Assembly: GCF_020497125.1 (NCBI RefSeq)
Contig: NC_059079.1
Span: 51,409,114-51,473,113, forward strand
Source: Mauremys mutica
Taxonomy: Eukaryota; Chordata; Testudines; Geoemydidae
Reading direction: 5' to 3'
DNA length: 64,000 nucleotides
Shown piece after piece: positions 43,471-56,476 of the stretch. The first letter of the stretch is position 1; the number at the start of each line of letters is the position of its first letter. The notes below the pieces were generated by a model, which worked only from the letters and a program-made list of their open reading frames with translations, was not told the origin of the DNA and ran no database searches. The translations under genes and the position numbers were made by a program.

Positions 43471-46400
43471 TGCATATATCTGACCCAAGGATCCCTGTAA
43501 AAACCCAATTCATTCCCTGTGCCCTCTGCCAGTTGGCAGTAAAGGGACTCTGGGGCACAACTGATTACACTGTGGAAAAATTTACTTGTATAGAAAATTG
43601 TTGCTGACATTGGATGTGGAAGAATTCCACTCAAACATTGATTTCGGCAGAAATTTCCTAGAGTCATATTTTAAAGAAGTGGTAGTATATGGATAATTCC
43701 TTTGCCTCAGCATCAGGTATCCATGAGTTTTGTTCCATCCAATTTTTTCCTTGAACAGTCATCTTCATTGTGACCAATGCAAGGTAAATTCCATTCTTTC
43801 TATATTTCTGTATCCTTTTTATGCAATATTGATTCAAGCATATGCATCTACTAGTACTTTTTTTAAAGTAAATTTCATCTTGTTTCAACACTCTAGTACA
43901 AAAGACCAACTGGAAGAGTTTAGTGAACTTCTGTGTAATACTGTTGGATTATGCAATTTTATTTTGCTCAAGTGCCCTCTACAAAGCAACTGTGAACCCA
44001 AGAATGATTCCAGGCAGTGTCATTCAGCCAAGGAATCAACTTTATTGGTCAGAAGCATAGCTTTCAGGTGAACTGCACCACAACTAACACCACAGCCTAT
44101 GCCCAAAATCTGCCTGCCTGTTCTCTCAGTTAAAAAGATTATGCAAGACTATTTCTAATACCAACATCTGCTGTCACTCAGTAATACTACAGTACATTTT
44201 GCAACATCATTCCCATAACTGAGATATCAAAGCCTAAAACATGCCTTCACCATTCAAACTGGGTAGTGGAAAACACCAGGGAAGTTAGGAGAGAGAAGTT
44301 GCTGAGTGGAAGCAGATCTGTTACTCCAGCTGGAGAGTTTGGAGTTACTGCCATGTCCCTCATGCCTCTGTTCCTTGAAAGAGAAGTTGAAGATTTGTGC
44401 AGTTGGGAGGAGCGGGTATTCTCTTTCACCATTTCCACCTTCTATCCCAGGGTGAGTCACTGTGCTGGGAGCCCTGTTAACATGGGGTTTGTACCATGCA
44501 GGAACTGTGCACCTTTTGTACAAGTTTTAGGCGCCCTATCTGCCCCCAAAAGATTGAGTGGCTATAGGGTAAAGCCTTTGACCTCTTTCCTCATCTTTTA
44601 CAGGATGATCCAAATCATTCTGCTCTTACTAATGGGTCAGTTCCTGATTTCACTGAAGTTAATGTGTTATACTGATTTCATTGAATTCATGTGAATTGTG
44701 CCTCTTAAAAACTTCTTTTCACCTGTGATGTAAGACAATAAAAGTGGTAGCAGTTTCAGCATCCATGAGTAACTGACCAATTGTTTTCCAGCACAGGAAA
44801 AGAGAGAGATGGGTATGAACATGTCTCACATCAGGTGTTCTAAATAGTACCTGCATCACTGATGTTAAGATTCAAGTAGTTCAATCTGGCAACTTTATCA
44901 CAGTGCTCTGCCAATGGAAGCATCTTTAGCTTTCCTGCACCCTGTGTAAGCAATGCATTCACTGTGTGTTGACTTGTGCAATTTGTTTCCCTCAATCTAC
45001 AGAAGTGTATAATCCATACCCCAGCTCATCTTTAAAAATCTACTCATGTAGACTGATGGGTAAATCTGTTCCTATGGCCAGGAGTGAGATGGTGTCTCAG
45101 ATCATCTTTTTGTTATATAAAGTCTTTGTCTATGTATCATTCCTTCTTGACTTGCTCAGAGGCCATAGCAAAATAAATTTAAAAGACAGCTGAATAAATA
45201 CAGTATGTGAAAATGCAGTGCCATGCATACAGATCCCCAAGTGATTAAACTAAGAACCTGTTTGAGTTTCATTACAAGGTCTTAACATTTCCCGGATAAA
45301 GGTTTCACTAATTAATAAATAAGACTATCTTGATTTTTTCCCCAACAATTGCTGCAAATCCTGAATGAGTAAACAACTCAATTGTGAATACATAAGTCCC
45401 TGACTATCTGTAAATACTGCCTCAAAGAAAAAAAAACTGTAGAAATCAATACCTATATTTAATCTAATCTATACTTCCAGCACAGTAGCATGCAACTTAC
45501 TTTTGAAGGTATTTATGGACATTGTTGAAGAGCAGTAGATGGTTGATTTAAAAAAAAAAACCTATAACTTTCAGCAAGTAATGCAGGTCACCTCACAAAT
45601 TCTCAGTTACTTTGCACTGCACCACTGTATGCTACTTTGGATCAAACTTTGTGGCAGTAATTCTATGGTCATGCAGAAAGCGGTATTGGGGAGCTTGTGT
45701 TTGGGGGTTGTCTACAGATTCTCCAGGATCCTCAGGGTAAGTAGCCCTCCTTCATGATGCTGTGGTTAGTCACTCATTCCATGGGCATATCTCCTAGACC
45801 CCCTTTCTTGGACAAGGAAAAACACCCATACATCAATCTTCTAGATTATTCCATGGGGGGGGAGGTTTGACCACCCCCACATCAAACACTGGTTCTGACT
45901 TCTTACCCCACAGCTACCCTCGTAGTAGACCCAAGAGACAATGGACCTTCACACATAAGACTCCGCACCCACTCCTCAAGTTGTACTGCTGTCTATACTA
46001 ACTCTCTTCTAGGAGTTTGTGTGTGTGGGGACAGGGGTTAGTGTGTGGATCCACCCTTTCTACTCATCCATCTGTCAAGTCATGGGCATTGTTTGATTTC
46101 AAATGGAAATTAGCAACCTACATATCTTTCAAAATCTGGTCCCTATTCCTCAGCCATACTGCCTTTATAAATGTATATCCTCACTCCCCCCCTCCCACAA
46201 AGTCGTCTCTGCAGCAGCCATGGTGAAAACGCTATAGACAGGTGAAAACTCCGCCATGCACGAATAAACTGCTGACTTTGATGGAATAATCAGGCTCCAT
46301 GTTTCAGCACAGGTGTCACACTGGATAAACCAAAACTAGTTATAGATTCTACATGCATCTTTTCCCTTCTCCAAGTTTTTCTGTGAGGCATTTATACAGC

Positions 46401-46664
46401 CAATTCTGATTAAGGATACATTTCCAGATCTATTTTTAATCAATCAATAGTCTTTTGTTCAGTTTTCCATTTAGAAAAATTACACTGGAGGAAGTCTCAG
46501 TACTTTTTCTGGCTGCAGGGTAAGAAAATTATGAAGAGGCTTGACTTCCGTATGTTATGAAGTCTATATTGCCAGTATGCTGCCTCAGGCCCAAGAGCAG
46601 AACAACGAGAGAGGGAAATTCAAATCAGAGCTTTGGGTGAAGACAGCAGAGGTGAAAGTAAGCC
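43471..46664. other. 3.2 kb without recognised genes or repeats
   Basis: AT-rich sequence. The longest frame (44266-44694) shows no family motif and no convincing exon signals. Confidence 0.4.
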
Positions 46665-47195
46665 CGTGTGCCGTACCAGGGCGACCCGGCTTCCCCAGGC
46701 AGCAATTTAAAGGGCCCTTGGTTCCCAGCAGCAGCTGGAGCCCCAGACCCTTTAAATTGCTGCCAGAGCCCTGCTGCCGAAGCCCTGGAGTAGCAGTGGG
46801 GCTCTGGGGGTTATTTAAAGGGCCGGGGCTCCCGCTGCCTCTACTGTCCTGGGTCCTTTAAATAGCCGCCAGAGCCCTGCTGCTGCTACCCCAGGGCTCC
46901 GGGGACTAATTAAAGGGCCGGGGCAGTAGAAGCAGGGGAGTCCTGGGCCCTTTAAATAGCCCCTGGAGTCCTGGGGTAGCAACGGCAGCTGGGGGCTCTG
47001 CAGCAGTTTAAAGGGCCCAGGGCCATAGCGGTGGCCAAGCCCAAGGCCCTTTAAAATGCTGCTGGAGCCCCCAGCTGCCAACCCAGCGGGGGAGGGCACT
47101 TACTGGTACAGGGTGGGCCGGGGCTGGCTCTGACCCCCATCCCTGCCCCTTCTGGGGGCCAGAGCCAACCCCAACCCAGCCCTGTACTGGTAAGT
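46665..47195. repeat. GC-rich tandem array with alternating TTTAAA dyads
   Basis: About four units of ~100 bp. ATTTAAAGGGCC-type blocks (about 46706, 46813, 46910, 47005) alternate with CCCTTTAAAT-type blocks (about 46750, 46855, 46951, 47051), so each unit is an imperfect inverted repeat. GTACCAGGGC-type and GCCCTGTACTGGTA ends at the two borders suggest a transposon-derived origin. Confidence 0.6.
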
Positions 47196-48632
47196 CTCTA
47201 GTTCTACTTTCATCCCTGAAACAGAGCCACCCATTCCAGATAGATCTTTACTAGTCATATTCTGAATTAATACATCTCAATTTAGCCAGAAGTGCCCAGC
47301 TGCATCCTTTCCCTACAAGCAAGCTTTGAAACTCTTAAAGCTGTATTATACTTCCTAACTTGGTTTCAACCCAACACAACCCACTTGTCTCCCTTATCAT
47401 TTTTGAGGTGTTGATCCTAAATAGCCTCAGCTACACTTCCTTACCTCCCAAGTGGTCATTCCTTCCTAAGCTGCTTCTGAACACTGGCTGGGAATTAATC
47501 ATCAAAACTTCAAGCAATTGGCAGGCTTTGTCAGGCCTCCTAGGAACACCAATTTGATGGTGTGGCAGGGCCTCTGGGTCCTCACCCTTGGTCATGTAAA
47601 GCCTCTACAGTCAACTACATTGGCATTTCCATCTTTGCTGGTTGGTTAAAAGTTACTTAAACTGTTCTTACCTGTAAGCATATCAGTATGAAACATCAGC
47701 ACTTTTCTTATACACTTGTCATAAATGAGTGATCAAAGGTGCAGACAAACAGAAAGAGCCACAAATACAAAACAGATCATGACAACAGCTAATGGGTATA
47801 TGCTCTGACTCTCACAGACGCTGTTATGAATTTGCAACAAGATTATATCACTGACAAAGATATTTTTTTACATCTATATGAGGTGCTAGAAAATTTTCCA
47901 CTAAAAATATTTGACAATCTTTTTTTCTGCCAAAATGCAAACTTTGGTTTCATTCCATCAACAAAACACTGATTTTTTTTCCCCCATCATCTTTTCAACA
48001 AAAACCTGAAATACTACAAAGAAATTATATCAAAGTTGTTTTGCAGAGCAAATACATATAAATGGATCATCATCTGCGACAGGTACCATCTTTTCATATC
48101 AGTTTGTACAGTGCCTTCCACAATGGTGTTACAGTCTTAAGTATGGTCTCTGGGGGCTGTGTATTAAATAATTAGCTTTAGCTGGTAAGTTATTCTTCTC
48201 CCTGGCTGAGCTAGTTCTATTACGATTCTTTACAAAATTGTAAGTTAATTGTCACTGCAGCTGTAATAGTCATTGGAAACAGAGCAGTACTCACTGTAGC
48301 AGAGGTCAGAGTAGTTGCCCTTTTATCTAATCATTTTAGTTTTTAATAGACACTCCTTTAGGTGAGCTTTGGAATTGTAGAGATGTTAGAAACAACAATT
48401 CCAGGAAGTCTCTCCCTTTTCCTCTGATAAGGATGTGCATTCTGCTGCAACTGATAATTCAAGTGGGGATGATTGCTGTGTGATGTACAACAACAGAGGA
48501 GACAGAGTGCATCTAGGAACTGCTAGTGGAATTTTGGATCCTTCCATTCTAGGTGACACTTCAGCAAAACACACTTCACTTCAGTTGCACTCTCAGAAGG
48601 GAGACTATGGACTGAACAGATATAGAGACTGA
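47196..48632. other. No gene recognised
   Basis: AT-rich, unassigned. Confidence 0.4.
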
Positions 48633-48756
48633 GGGTATGTCTACACAGCAAGTACACACCAGTGACTGGCCTGTGGTAGCTGATTCAGGCTCATGGGGCT
48701 GTTTCATTACTATGTAGACTTCCAGGCTCAAGCTGAAGCCCAGTCTCTAGGACCCT
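48633..48756. mobile_element. MITE fragment
   Basis: GAGGGTATGTCTACACAGCA is a TCTACAC-class terminus, followed by GACTGGCCTGTGGTAGCTGA and CTATGTAGACTTCCAGGCTC. The right end is missing. Confidence 0.5.
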
Positions 48757-49739
48757 GCACAATGGGACACTGCCACTTTCTGTGCTGTAATTTCATGCAC
48801 ATGAAGAGAAGCCACCAATCTCCAACATGAATCCAACACAAATTACTAACAAAAATATACCTGGGACCCTCAGTACAGTGTAGCAAGCTACAACATAGCA
48901 TCACTCTGGTAATGTTGCTTCTTGGTGGTGTGGTCCCCAGGGAACAGCAGCCTACTGTCCAAGTTAACAGTGCTTTCCGAGGCAAGTTGGTAGGATTTTC
49001 TGCTTTGGAGCACAGGCCTGGTTTGGTTACACAACAGTCATTCCTGAGTTGCTAATAGATGGCTGAGAAGCCTGTTTTATTTAAAGCTTTACACATTAAA
49101 ATCACAGCTGTATTCCTGCAGAACTTCTTAAAAAGGAAGGTGGGTTTTTTTTGACAATACCTGTCATTTCAGTAGAGGGCTGCTTGCTTATTAAAGATAA
49201 ACTGAAATGAGGTGAGAATACAACCCATTTAATTTTATAGGAAGGAACAGAATTCTGGGCAAGGAAAACATTATTGCTGTCATACACTCATCAATGGTGT
49301 ACTGGCCAGAAACATTTGCTTTTCTGAGTGGCTTTATTGATGGCCAGGTTGTAGCCAGTTTGAAGGAGCAATCAGGAAAAATCAAAGAGCTTTTCTTTCC
49401 ATCCCCATACAGAAGTCAGCCAGGGTCACATTCTCTGTGCTACCTGCCTACTTTGTTCTGCACTGGCCAGCAGAGCCAGATGGCTGATAGCTATAGACCT
49501 GGACTTGGTGCACGTGTGGGAACTCCAGGAGTGCCTGTGCCTCCCTGAAGCACAGCACTTCCCACTGCTCTTGCTAGAACAGTGCAATTCCATACAACTC
49601 CCGACACGGGGTTGCGGCCAAAAGCCATAATAGATCTCTGATGCTTTTATGCTAAAACACCTACAATAAACACCATATGCTAATATTTTGATAATTAGGT
49701 TGTATACAGCAATAACAGGGGGCATTATCCAATGCCCAA
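48757..49739. other. No gene recognised
   Basis: Unassigned sequence. Confidence 0.35.
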
Positions 49740-50807
49740 GGCACCCCAGCCATAAATTGCAAAGCCAAAAATAAAATTAGCGGAACACAAAACTTCCCTC
49801 ACTGAACCACAGCAGCCCATGCAGATCCTTCCCTATGAAATGAGCCTTTTTCAGCCCCCAGGAATGTGATCAATATTAAGGTGGGACAGCATGGGGGTCA
49901 CTCCATTTTAGGCCCCCCTTCAGTCAGGCACGACACCACAGGCAAAAATCTGTCTCACTTTCCTTCACCCAGGTTATATACCAGTCCAGACAGACCTTTT
50001 TGCTAAAGGGCATGACCCTTTCCAACAGTCACATTTGTTAACATAAATAAGGGTAGGTAGGCGCTTACTCAGATACACCCAGGAACATTCATCATCTCAG
50101 GCTCAATCCAACTAGCAATCTCTGGCTCTTTCCTTCAGGAGACTCTTCTTTCCTCTGCCTCTGGAACCCTATCCCAGTTCATTCTCTGGGTTACTCCTTT
50201 TTAGGTTTTCCTTAAACAGCAGTCCCCATCTCTCTTCTTCAGAGCTGGGCTCCATTAGTTAATCCCTCTCCTTAAACAAGGGACTCTCCCCTCTGGAGCT
50301 GGGATTTGCTAGTCAGATTATCCGGTCCACTTTAAGCAAGAGCCTTCAGCTGTCTTCTCTGGAGCTGGGCAAGGTTAGCCAACTGTAGGGCCTTTGCAGC
50401 TCCTTCCTTAACTGGCCACTTTTCCTTAATGAGGCATCAGCATGCTCAACTACCCTTTCCCTGCTAATATCTACTCCCTACTGCAAGGTGGGAGGAGGCA
50501 GTACTTATGCTGGTTCACTTCTCTTGGCACATCCCCAATTGGTTAGGCAAGAGGGGAGCCTTGACCTATACTCTCTGCAAGGCTTCTAGCCCAGGGCCCT
50601 TAAAGAAACAATAACAGGACTTTCTCCTGAACCAACCTGTATTACTCATGGGACCACTTCCTCTTCCCCAGCATAGCCCAGGTCCTTGTGTGTGTGTGTG
50701 CGTATATATAATTATATAAATAATCGGACCTTTCAAACTCTTAAGGGGGGCGAGGGGAGCTGACCATCAGGCCCCACTACTCCTAAAGGGAAGTCTATCC
50801 CATCACA
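49740..50807 (-). mobile_element. Possible LTR, boundaries uncertain
   Basis: On the minus strand it starts TGTGATGGGATAGACTTCCC at 50807 and contains CCAATTGGGG-type and CATAAG sequences that could be promoter parts, plus repeated CTCTGGAGCTGGG units (50300-50365 on the plus strand). The 3' end and a target duplication could not be fixed. A (TG)n tract lies at about 50690-50702. Confidence 0.3.
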
Positions 50808-52546
50808 GAAGGCCAGTCTATAAATGCAATCTGGAAAGTCTTAAGGTGGTCACCAGAAGAGCCACCACACAGTTCTAAATTGGGTCTAAAGTCTGAGAGG
50901 AGCAAGTAAGGAGGCTCTTTCCATTTTCTCTCCTCCCCCTGTACATCCACATAAGTCCAGCATAATTTGACCCTAACTGCACATTCACTGTTGTCTGCAT
51001 TCCAGAAAGGCCTTTAATCCCCACAAATCATATGCTCTAGTCACAATGTTCTGAGGGAAAAATAAATAAATAAGCATACTACTGAATGTGGTAACTGGGG
51101 CAGGGGAGTTTATTTCTGCTCAGTTCCTTTAGATTCAAAATCAGACCAAGACTGACAAAAAATGAATCACCTTATTAAATGGAGCAGCTTAGTATATGAG
51201 AGTAATCATTATGACAAAGTAATGAAGAACAATTTGATTGTTTATAGGGATGCTTCTTGTTTTCTATTAATGAAATTTGTTCCTTCTCCTATACCTCTCC
51301 TCTTTTATTCCACTGTCACTTCCCCCTTTTTTTCTATTTGTTTTTCCTTCAAATTATTGTAGAATTTAAGGTTACTAAAATTTTTGCTAAACATTGTGGC
51401 CTGAGTACAATAACATAAGTGCAACTAATCATAAGGCTTGAGTGTTCTCCTAGGACAAACCAGGGTCAGATTCTCTCCTCAATCATGGTAATAATTTCAA
51501 TGGATTGAAGAGAATTTGGCCTTATCACACCATGTTTTTAGATGTAAATCTGAAAAGCCTCTCTTTCCCTAGGTACCTTCCATATCTTCAACAGCTACCT
51601 TGGACCTCAGAAAATTTCCCATCGAAAACTTTGTTGAAATCAATACATCTCCACAAAACAGTTCAGCTTCAGCAAAACACATTTTGATGAGAAATGTTTG
51701 CTGAAAATTTTCTGACAAGCACTACTAATGTAACACAAATAATAAACAACAAATGATACCTTTTGCAACAGCATTTGTTCTTTGGCATAATATAATAGAG
51801 AATCTCTCTTTTATTTAAAGCAAAATGTGCCCCATATGCCACAGTGATTAGAAAATAAAGATTCTTAATAATACATATTTCTGAGAAGAGTTTTGTATGT
51901 TCTGCAAAATTGCAATGGTCTGTGAAGCTCCTAAAAGTTCATGCCTATTAGTATAATTTGAAATAGGAAATTCAATTGAGGGCATCCTCCTTTGGAGACA
52001 GATTTTTGCAATTTCTGCTTTTCTCCTGTTTTTAGTTCAGCAAGACAATAGACAAGGACATCCAGTAAATCCCTAGCTGTCTTTCCTTCAATATTCTTTC
52101 TGCCATTTATTCTCAAGACTGACGAAAATTTCTCTCGGTGCCCTGACACCAGTCACACTGCTGTAACTATAAAGGTCTGCCTAAGTGAATGTACTGACCT
52201 GTGTAGTTCTGTGTGACCCTTGACTGTCAGTCATAAGAAAGTCCAGGAAATATGATTGTTTGAATTGTATGAGCTAAAGCAATTCATTTGTCATTTTGCA
52301 AGTTCAGGCAAAGCCACTGAGAGTAAGAGTTTGAGGGATACCACTTATGCATTTGCCTCCTTTTTCCATTGTGTTGAAGTTCACTATGGGCCTTAACATT
52401 GACCAGGTTTTGCCACTCTCATTCACATAATCAGTGGCACATAATCAGTGAATCCCACAATAATTTGTCATTAGGCTACCGGAAAACACTTTTTAGAGTG
52501 TTTATTCCTGGGAGATTAATAGAATTTATGTTTCTCTTTATACATA
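50808..52546. other. No gene recognised
   Basis: AT-rich, unassigned. Confidence 0.4.
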
Positions 52547-53276
52547 TACACCTCTACCCTGATATAACGCAGTCCTCCGGAGCCAAAAAAATCTTACCGT
52601 GCTATAGATCATGACCGCATTATATCGAACTTGCTTTGCCCCCCCTGCTCCTTGTCCCCTGACCGCCCCCTCCAGAGACCCCCATCCCTAATCACCCCCA
52701 GGACCCACCCCCTACCCAACCCCCATGCTCTCTGTCCCCTAACTCCCCCAACACCTATCCCCACCCCCCCGCCCCCTGACAGGCACTCACCAGCAGTGGC
52801 GGGAAGCGGAGCAGCCCGGCCCCAGCCAGTTCCACTCCACCAGCTCCCAGCCATGGCACTCCACTTCTGCCGCTGCCAGTGGGTGCGGGGAGATTGGGGG
52901 AAGGATGCCCCTCGCACTCACCTGCGGTGGGAAGCAGAGCGATGCAGCCCCAGCCTGCTCTGCTTTCCTTGCCCTGGCCCCAGCCATGTCACTGGACAGG
53001 GGGTGGGGGGTTGGGGAAAGGTCCCACACTTGCCGGCAGCAGCGGAAGCAGAACAGCCCGGCCCCAGCCCGCTCCACTCCACCAGCTCCCAGCCACGGCG
53101 CTCTGCCACAGGCGAGTACGGGAGGCATCCTTTCCCCAACCTCCCCGCACTCACCAGCAGCAGGAAGCAGAGCACCCCGGCTGGGAGCTGACTCACTGAT
53201 CCGCAGGAGCTCTGCTTTACCGTGTTGTATGCGAACCCGTGTTATATCGGGTCATGTTATATCAGGTAGAGGTGTA
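52547..53276. mobile_element. TA-flanked TIR transposon (Tc1/mariner-pogo type, non-autonomous)
   Basis: The left end CACCTCTACCCTGATATAAC and the right end reverse-complemented CACCTCTACCTGATATAAC match with one indel, and both are flanked by TA. ATATCG/TTATATC blocks recur inside each end. The interior is C-rich with about three copies of a CAGCCCGGCCCCAGCC-CCACTCCACCAGCTCCCAGCC unit. No transposase. The superfamily is inferred from the TA duplication. Confidence 0.75.
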
Positions 53277-55599
53277 GTTCTCTCTTTTTAAAAAATTTCA
53301 AAACAGTCAAACATGAAAAGTAAACAAAATAACAAACTGTATATAGATAGTGTATATGGTCCCAGGTGCTTGGATACCATAGTAATCCTCTCTGCCACTA
53401 TTCCCACCTTTCTCTGCCCAATTGTCACCCTCACAAATAATGCACCTTCTTCTGCGTGGCCAACATACAGCCTCCCTGAACTCATCTGCAAGACCCCTAG
53501 TCTCTCCATTTTAAAAGCCCACTTAAAAATCTGTCATGCTGCCTATAGTTAATCTTGATTTGTATAAAAATCCCTTTGTTGCGAGTGCCTTGGATCAGGA
53601 ACTTTCTTCTTTATGTCTGGAAAGCATCTACCATATTATGGAGTTATCATAAACAAGTAATAAATAATAGTTATGGGTGCAGCAGATCAGCCTGTACAGA
53701 ATACATTACAGGTAGACTATCCACAACCATAGGAGAAAGCTGAAATAAGGATAATCTAGACCAGGAAATCAGACCAAATTGGGACATGGAGAAGTATAAG
53801 AAAAGATATGATTAGCGTATGCTGGGAAGGGTTGTCCAGCTGTTTGTGTACTATACTTTTGTCTTCCTTGAGACACATCTAGTTCACTCTGCCAAAAGTC
53901 TGATCAATCTGCATTACTATGGACTTTGCTCTCTCTCTTTGCAGATAAAACTCTCATTGACTTCAGGACTGTCTCCATAGGGATTAGTTCAAGAGACAGT
54001 TGTCCACAGCAAAACTGCCTGTCTGGCTGAGGACAGCAGGCAATGGAAGGCATATTTTGCCTTCAATATTTTATTATCCATGTCAGATTAATTTGGGAAA
54101 GGGAGAATAACTTGTGGAAGCTTAAACTCAAAAGATCACTTCATTTTAGACTGGCCTTTCCTCACATTTGTTTACTTTTTATTATATTTGAGACACTTTC
54201 CACAGATTCACAAAGTTGTGGAAGGCTGAAGTAAAAGCAAGTAAAATGCTCAGTGTTTTTATCTGTGTTTTATTAAATCTGACACACAAGGAGGAGAGAA
54301 GACAGTAAAAGCTTTCAGTGTGGGGGCACATGGGCAGCATTAGAGTTAACATGTGTGAGTTGAGAGCCATGCACATCATGTTAGTTTTTAAAGTCATGAA
54401 TGCTTTGCATTTTTAAAACAACTTTCCCTTTGTTGGCTTTAGAAAACATGTAGCAAACAATGTGGAATGATTTTGGTCTAGTGATTAGGGACAAGTGTCT
54501 ACAACACAACGGTCACCCTTGTTCACAGGCACAGAGAGTCAAACAGGCTTGGAGATGACTGCATTTTACTACTAGAAGTAGACCTTGAAGAACAGAGTTG
54601 AATCGCATTAGTGGGGGAGTTTGCCTTGCCCCTTCCTATTTCATACTTGTTGCATAGATAAATAAAAGGATTCAAGTCCCCAGTGCTATTAATCATAGTA
54701 ACCGAGGTATGTGCTGGAGAATTCCATGGAGGCCAGAGGGAGAGGAATTTTTCTCCATGCCATTCAATGTACCCTCATGGCTGCAGTATACATGCAGTGC
54801 CTGTTCCCTCTATCTACAGAGGCAGAGTAACATCTTACCTTATGGAATAAAATGTGCAGTAGTAAGAAATACATCTCCAAAGAGAGTTTTATGTGACCAT
54901 GGGATGCTTCCCATGTCACTCACTTACTTGTACTGTGTATCTGAGGTAAGGAACATTTTCATAACTCCCACTATGATTTCTCCTGAAGTCCTCCAAAGAT
55001 GACCCCTTTCTATCTAACTTAAATATCCATCACAGGCATTTCTAATGCACCCATCATCAAAGTATCAAGATACCAGTTCCAATTATGTTTTTCAACATGT
55101 AAAAGAAAAGCAGAAAACTTATCTACCCCAAATTATCTACAGAATACATAAATACTAATTTTGGGACAAAAGCTTAAGAGTACACTCAGTGATTTGAATG
55201 GGAGTTTTGACTGAGTAAATACTATAAGATTTGCCTCCTGGGGAAAAAAATAAGATTTCATTGTTTAAGCTCTTGTAAAACAAATGTTCTTTGATTTGCT
55301 AGAGAGATAAAAATGAAGGTTTGAAGCACTGGTTTGGAGGAGACATGGAATGGATTTAATTTCTGACTAAATATCATCTGCTAAGAGAAAGTCTGTTTGG
55401 ATCAAGGCTCAGCAACATTTCTAAGCAGTGGAGTGTCATGCCCCCTTTCCTTAACTTGGGGAGAGATTGAGTCTTATTTCTTCAACAGGGTTTGTAGATA
55501 GCAGGATCTGGTTTAGGGTGATTAGAAGTTACAGTTCCTGGGAATTCTGGCTAGCTTGCCAGTAGTCCTTCTATTTGATTTTTAAAAGAAAGTTATCTG
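53277..55599. other. 2.3 kb without recognised genes
   Basis: A short frame at 53440-53545 (LPELICKTPSLSILKAHLKICH) resembles an old repeat-derived C-terminus but is isolated. The rest is unassigned. Confidence 0.4.
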
Positions 55600-55819
55600 A
55601 AGGCTTGTCTATATGGGGACATTCAGGAATGTTGTTTTAAATTATTTTTTAAAGTGGATTAATGACATTGTTTAGTTTAAGATAAACCAAATTAAGGCCA
55701 CTTTAACTGTGAATAAGAGCGTCCACAAAGAGATTTAATGCAGTTTAACTAATCTATTTTAAATTAACACCTTTTGTTAATTCAGATTATTTATGAGTAT
55801 CCCTTTATAGACACCCTGA
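55600..55819. mobile_element. AT-rich MITE
   Basis: The left end AAGGCTTGTCTATATGGGGA and the right end reverse-complemented TCAGGGTGTCTATAAAGGGA share the TGTCTATA core. Inner TTTAAA- and GTTTAA-rich blocks are mutually complementary. Confidence 0.5.
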
Positions 55820-56182
55820 GTTCCTTAGACATGAGAAAGAGAAAGGAATGGATAAACAGCTCATGCAACAGCTAAAATAAAACTCCTTGCCACAATAGAA
55901 GATGACAACAGCACCACCCTATATCTCTGCTCTATCATTGGAAGCCTGGTCACCCACGCAGTAAAATGAACTTGCTAGTGCCTTGTGGTCTGTTCTACTG
56001 ATCAACCAGAACTCTAGGTCTAAGACTAATGTCAGATTTAAATCCCAGGCTCCCAGGCTTTTGTTTAAAAACATCCAACACTCAAGGCAGCCAGTTTCTA
56101 TTTGAGGGATTTGGAAATAGAAATTAGGTTCTTCCACAGCACCCTCTCTTACTGTTTCAGTGCTCTGGGGTTGGGGAAGAAT
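55820..56182. other. Unassigned spacer
   Basis: Nothing recognised. Confidence 0.35.
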
Positions 56183-56476
56183 CAGGGCCGGCTCCAGACC
56201 CCAGTGTGCCAAGCGCGCGCTTGGGGCGGCATTTTGCCGGGAGGGCAGCAGGCAGCTCCAGTGGACCTCCCACAGAAATGCCTGCGGAGGGTCCGCTGGT
56301 CCCGCAGCTCCGGTGGAGCATCTGCAGGCATGCCTGCGGGAGGTCCACCAGAGCCGTGGGACCAGCGGACCCTTCGCAGGCACGTCTGCAAGAGGTTCTC
56401 CGGAGCCGCGGGACCGGCGACCGCCAGAGCGCACGCCGCCCTGCTTGGGGCGGTGGAATTCCTAGAGCCGCCCCTG
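56183..56476 (+). mobile_element. hAT non-autonomous element, copy A
   Basis: Starts CAGGGCCGGCTCCAGACC and ends GAGCCGCCCCTG. Flanks GGAAGAAT and GGAAGAGT are an 8-bp duplication with one mismatch. The interior has about three copies of a ~50-bp CpG-rich unit (GGTCCGCTGGTCCCGCAGCT-type). The same family lies in opposite orientation at 59303-59616. Confidence 0.85.

Noticed and set aside
44266..44694. A 142-residue frame
   Set aside because: No recognisable family, no exon signals, AT-rich context.
46665..47195. Regular repeats considered as a CRISPR-like array
   Set aside because: Units are inverted and contiguous without unique spacers; vertebrate context.
52631..53291. Proline-rich frames up to 186 residues
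   Set aside because: Product of C-rich internal repeats of the TA-flanked transposon.
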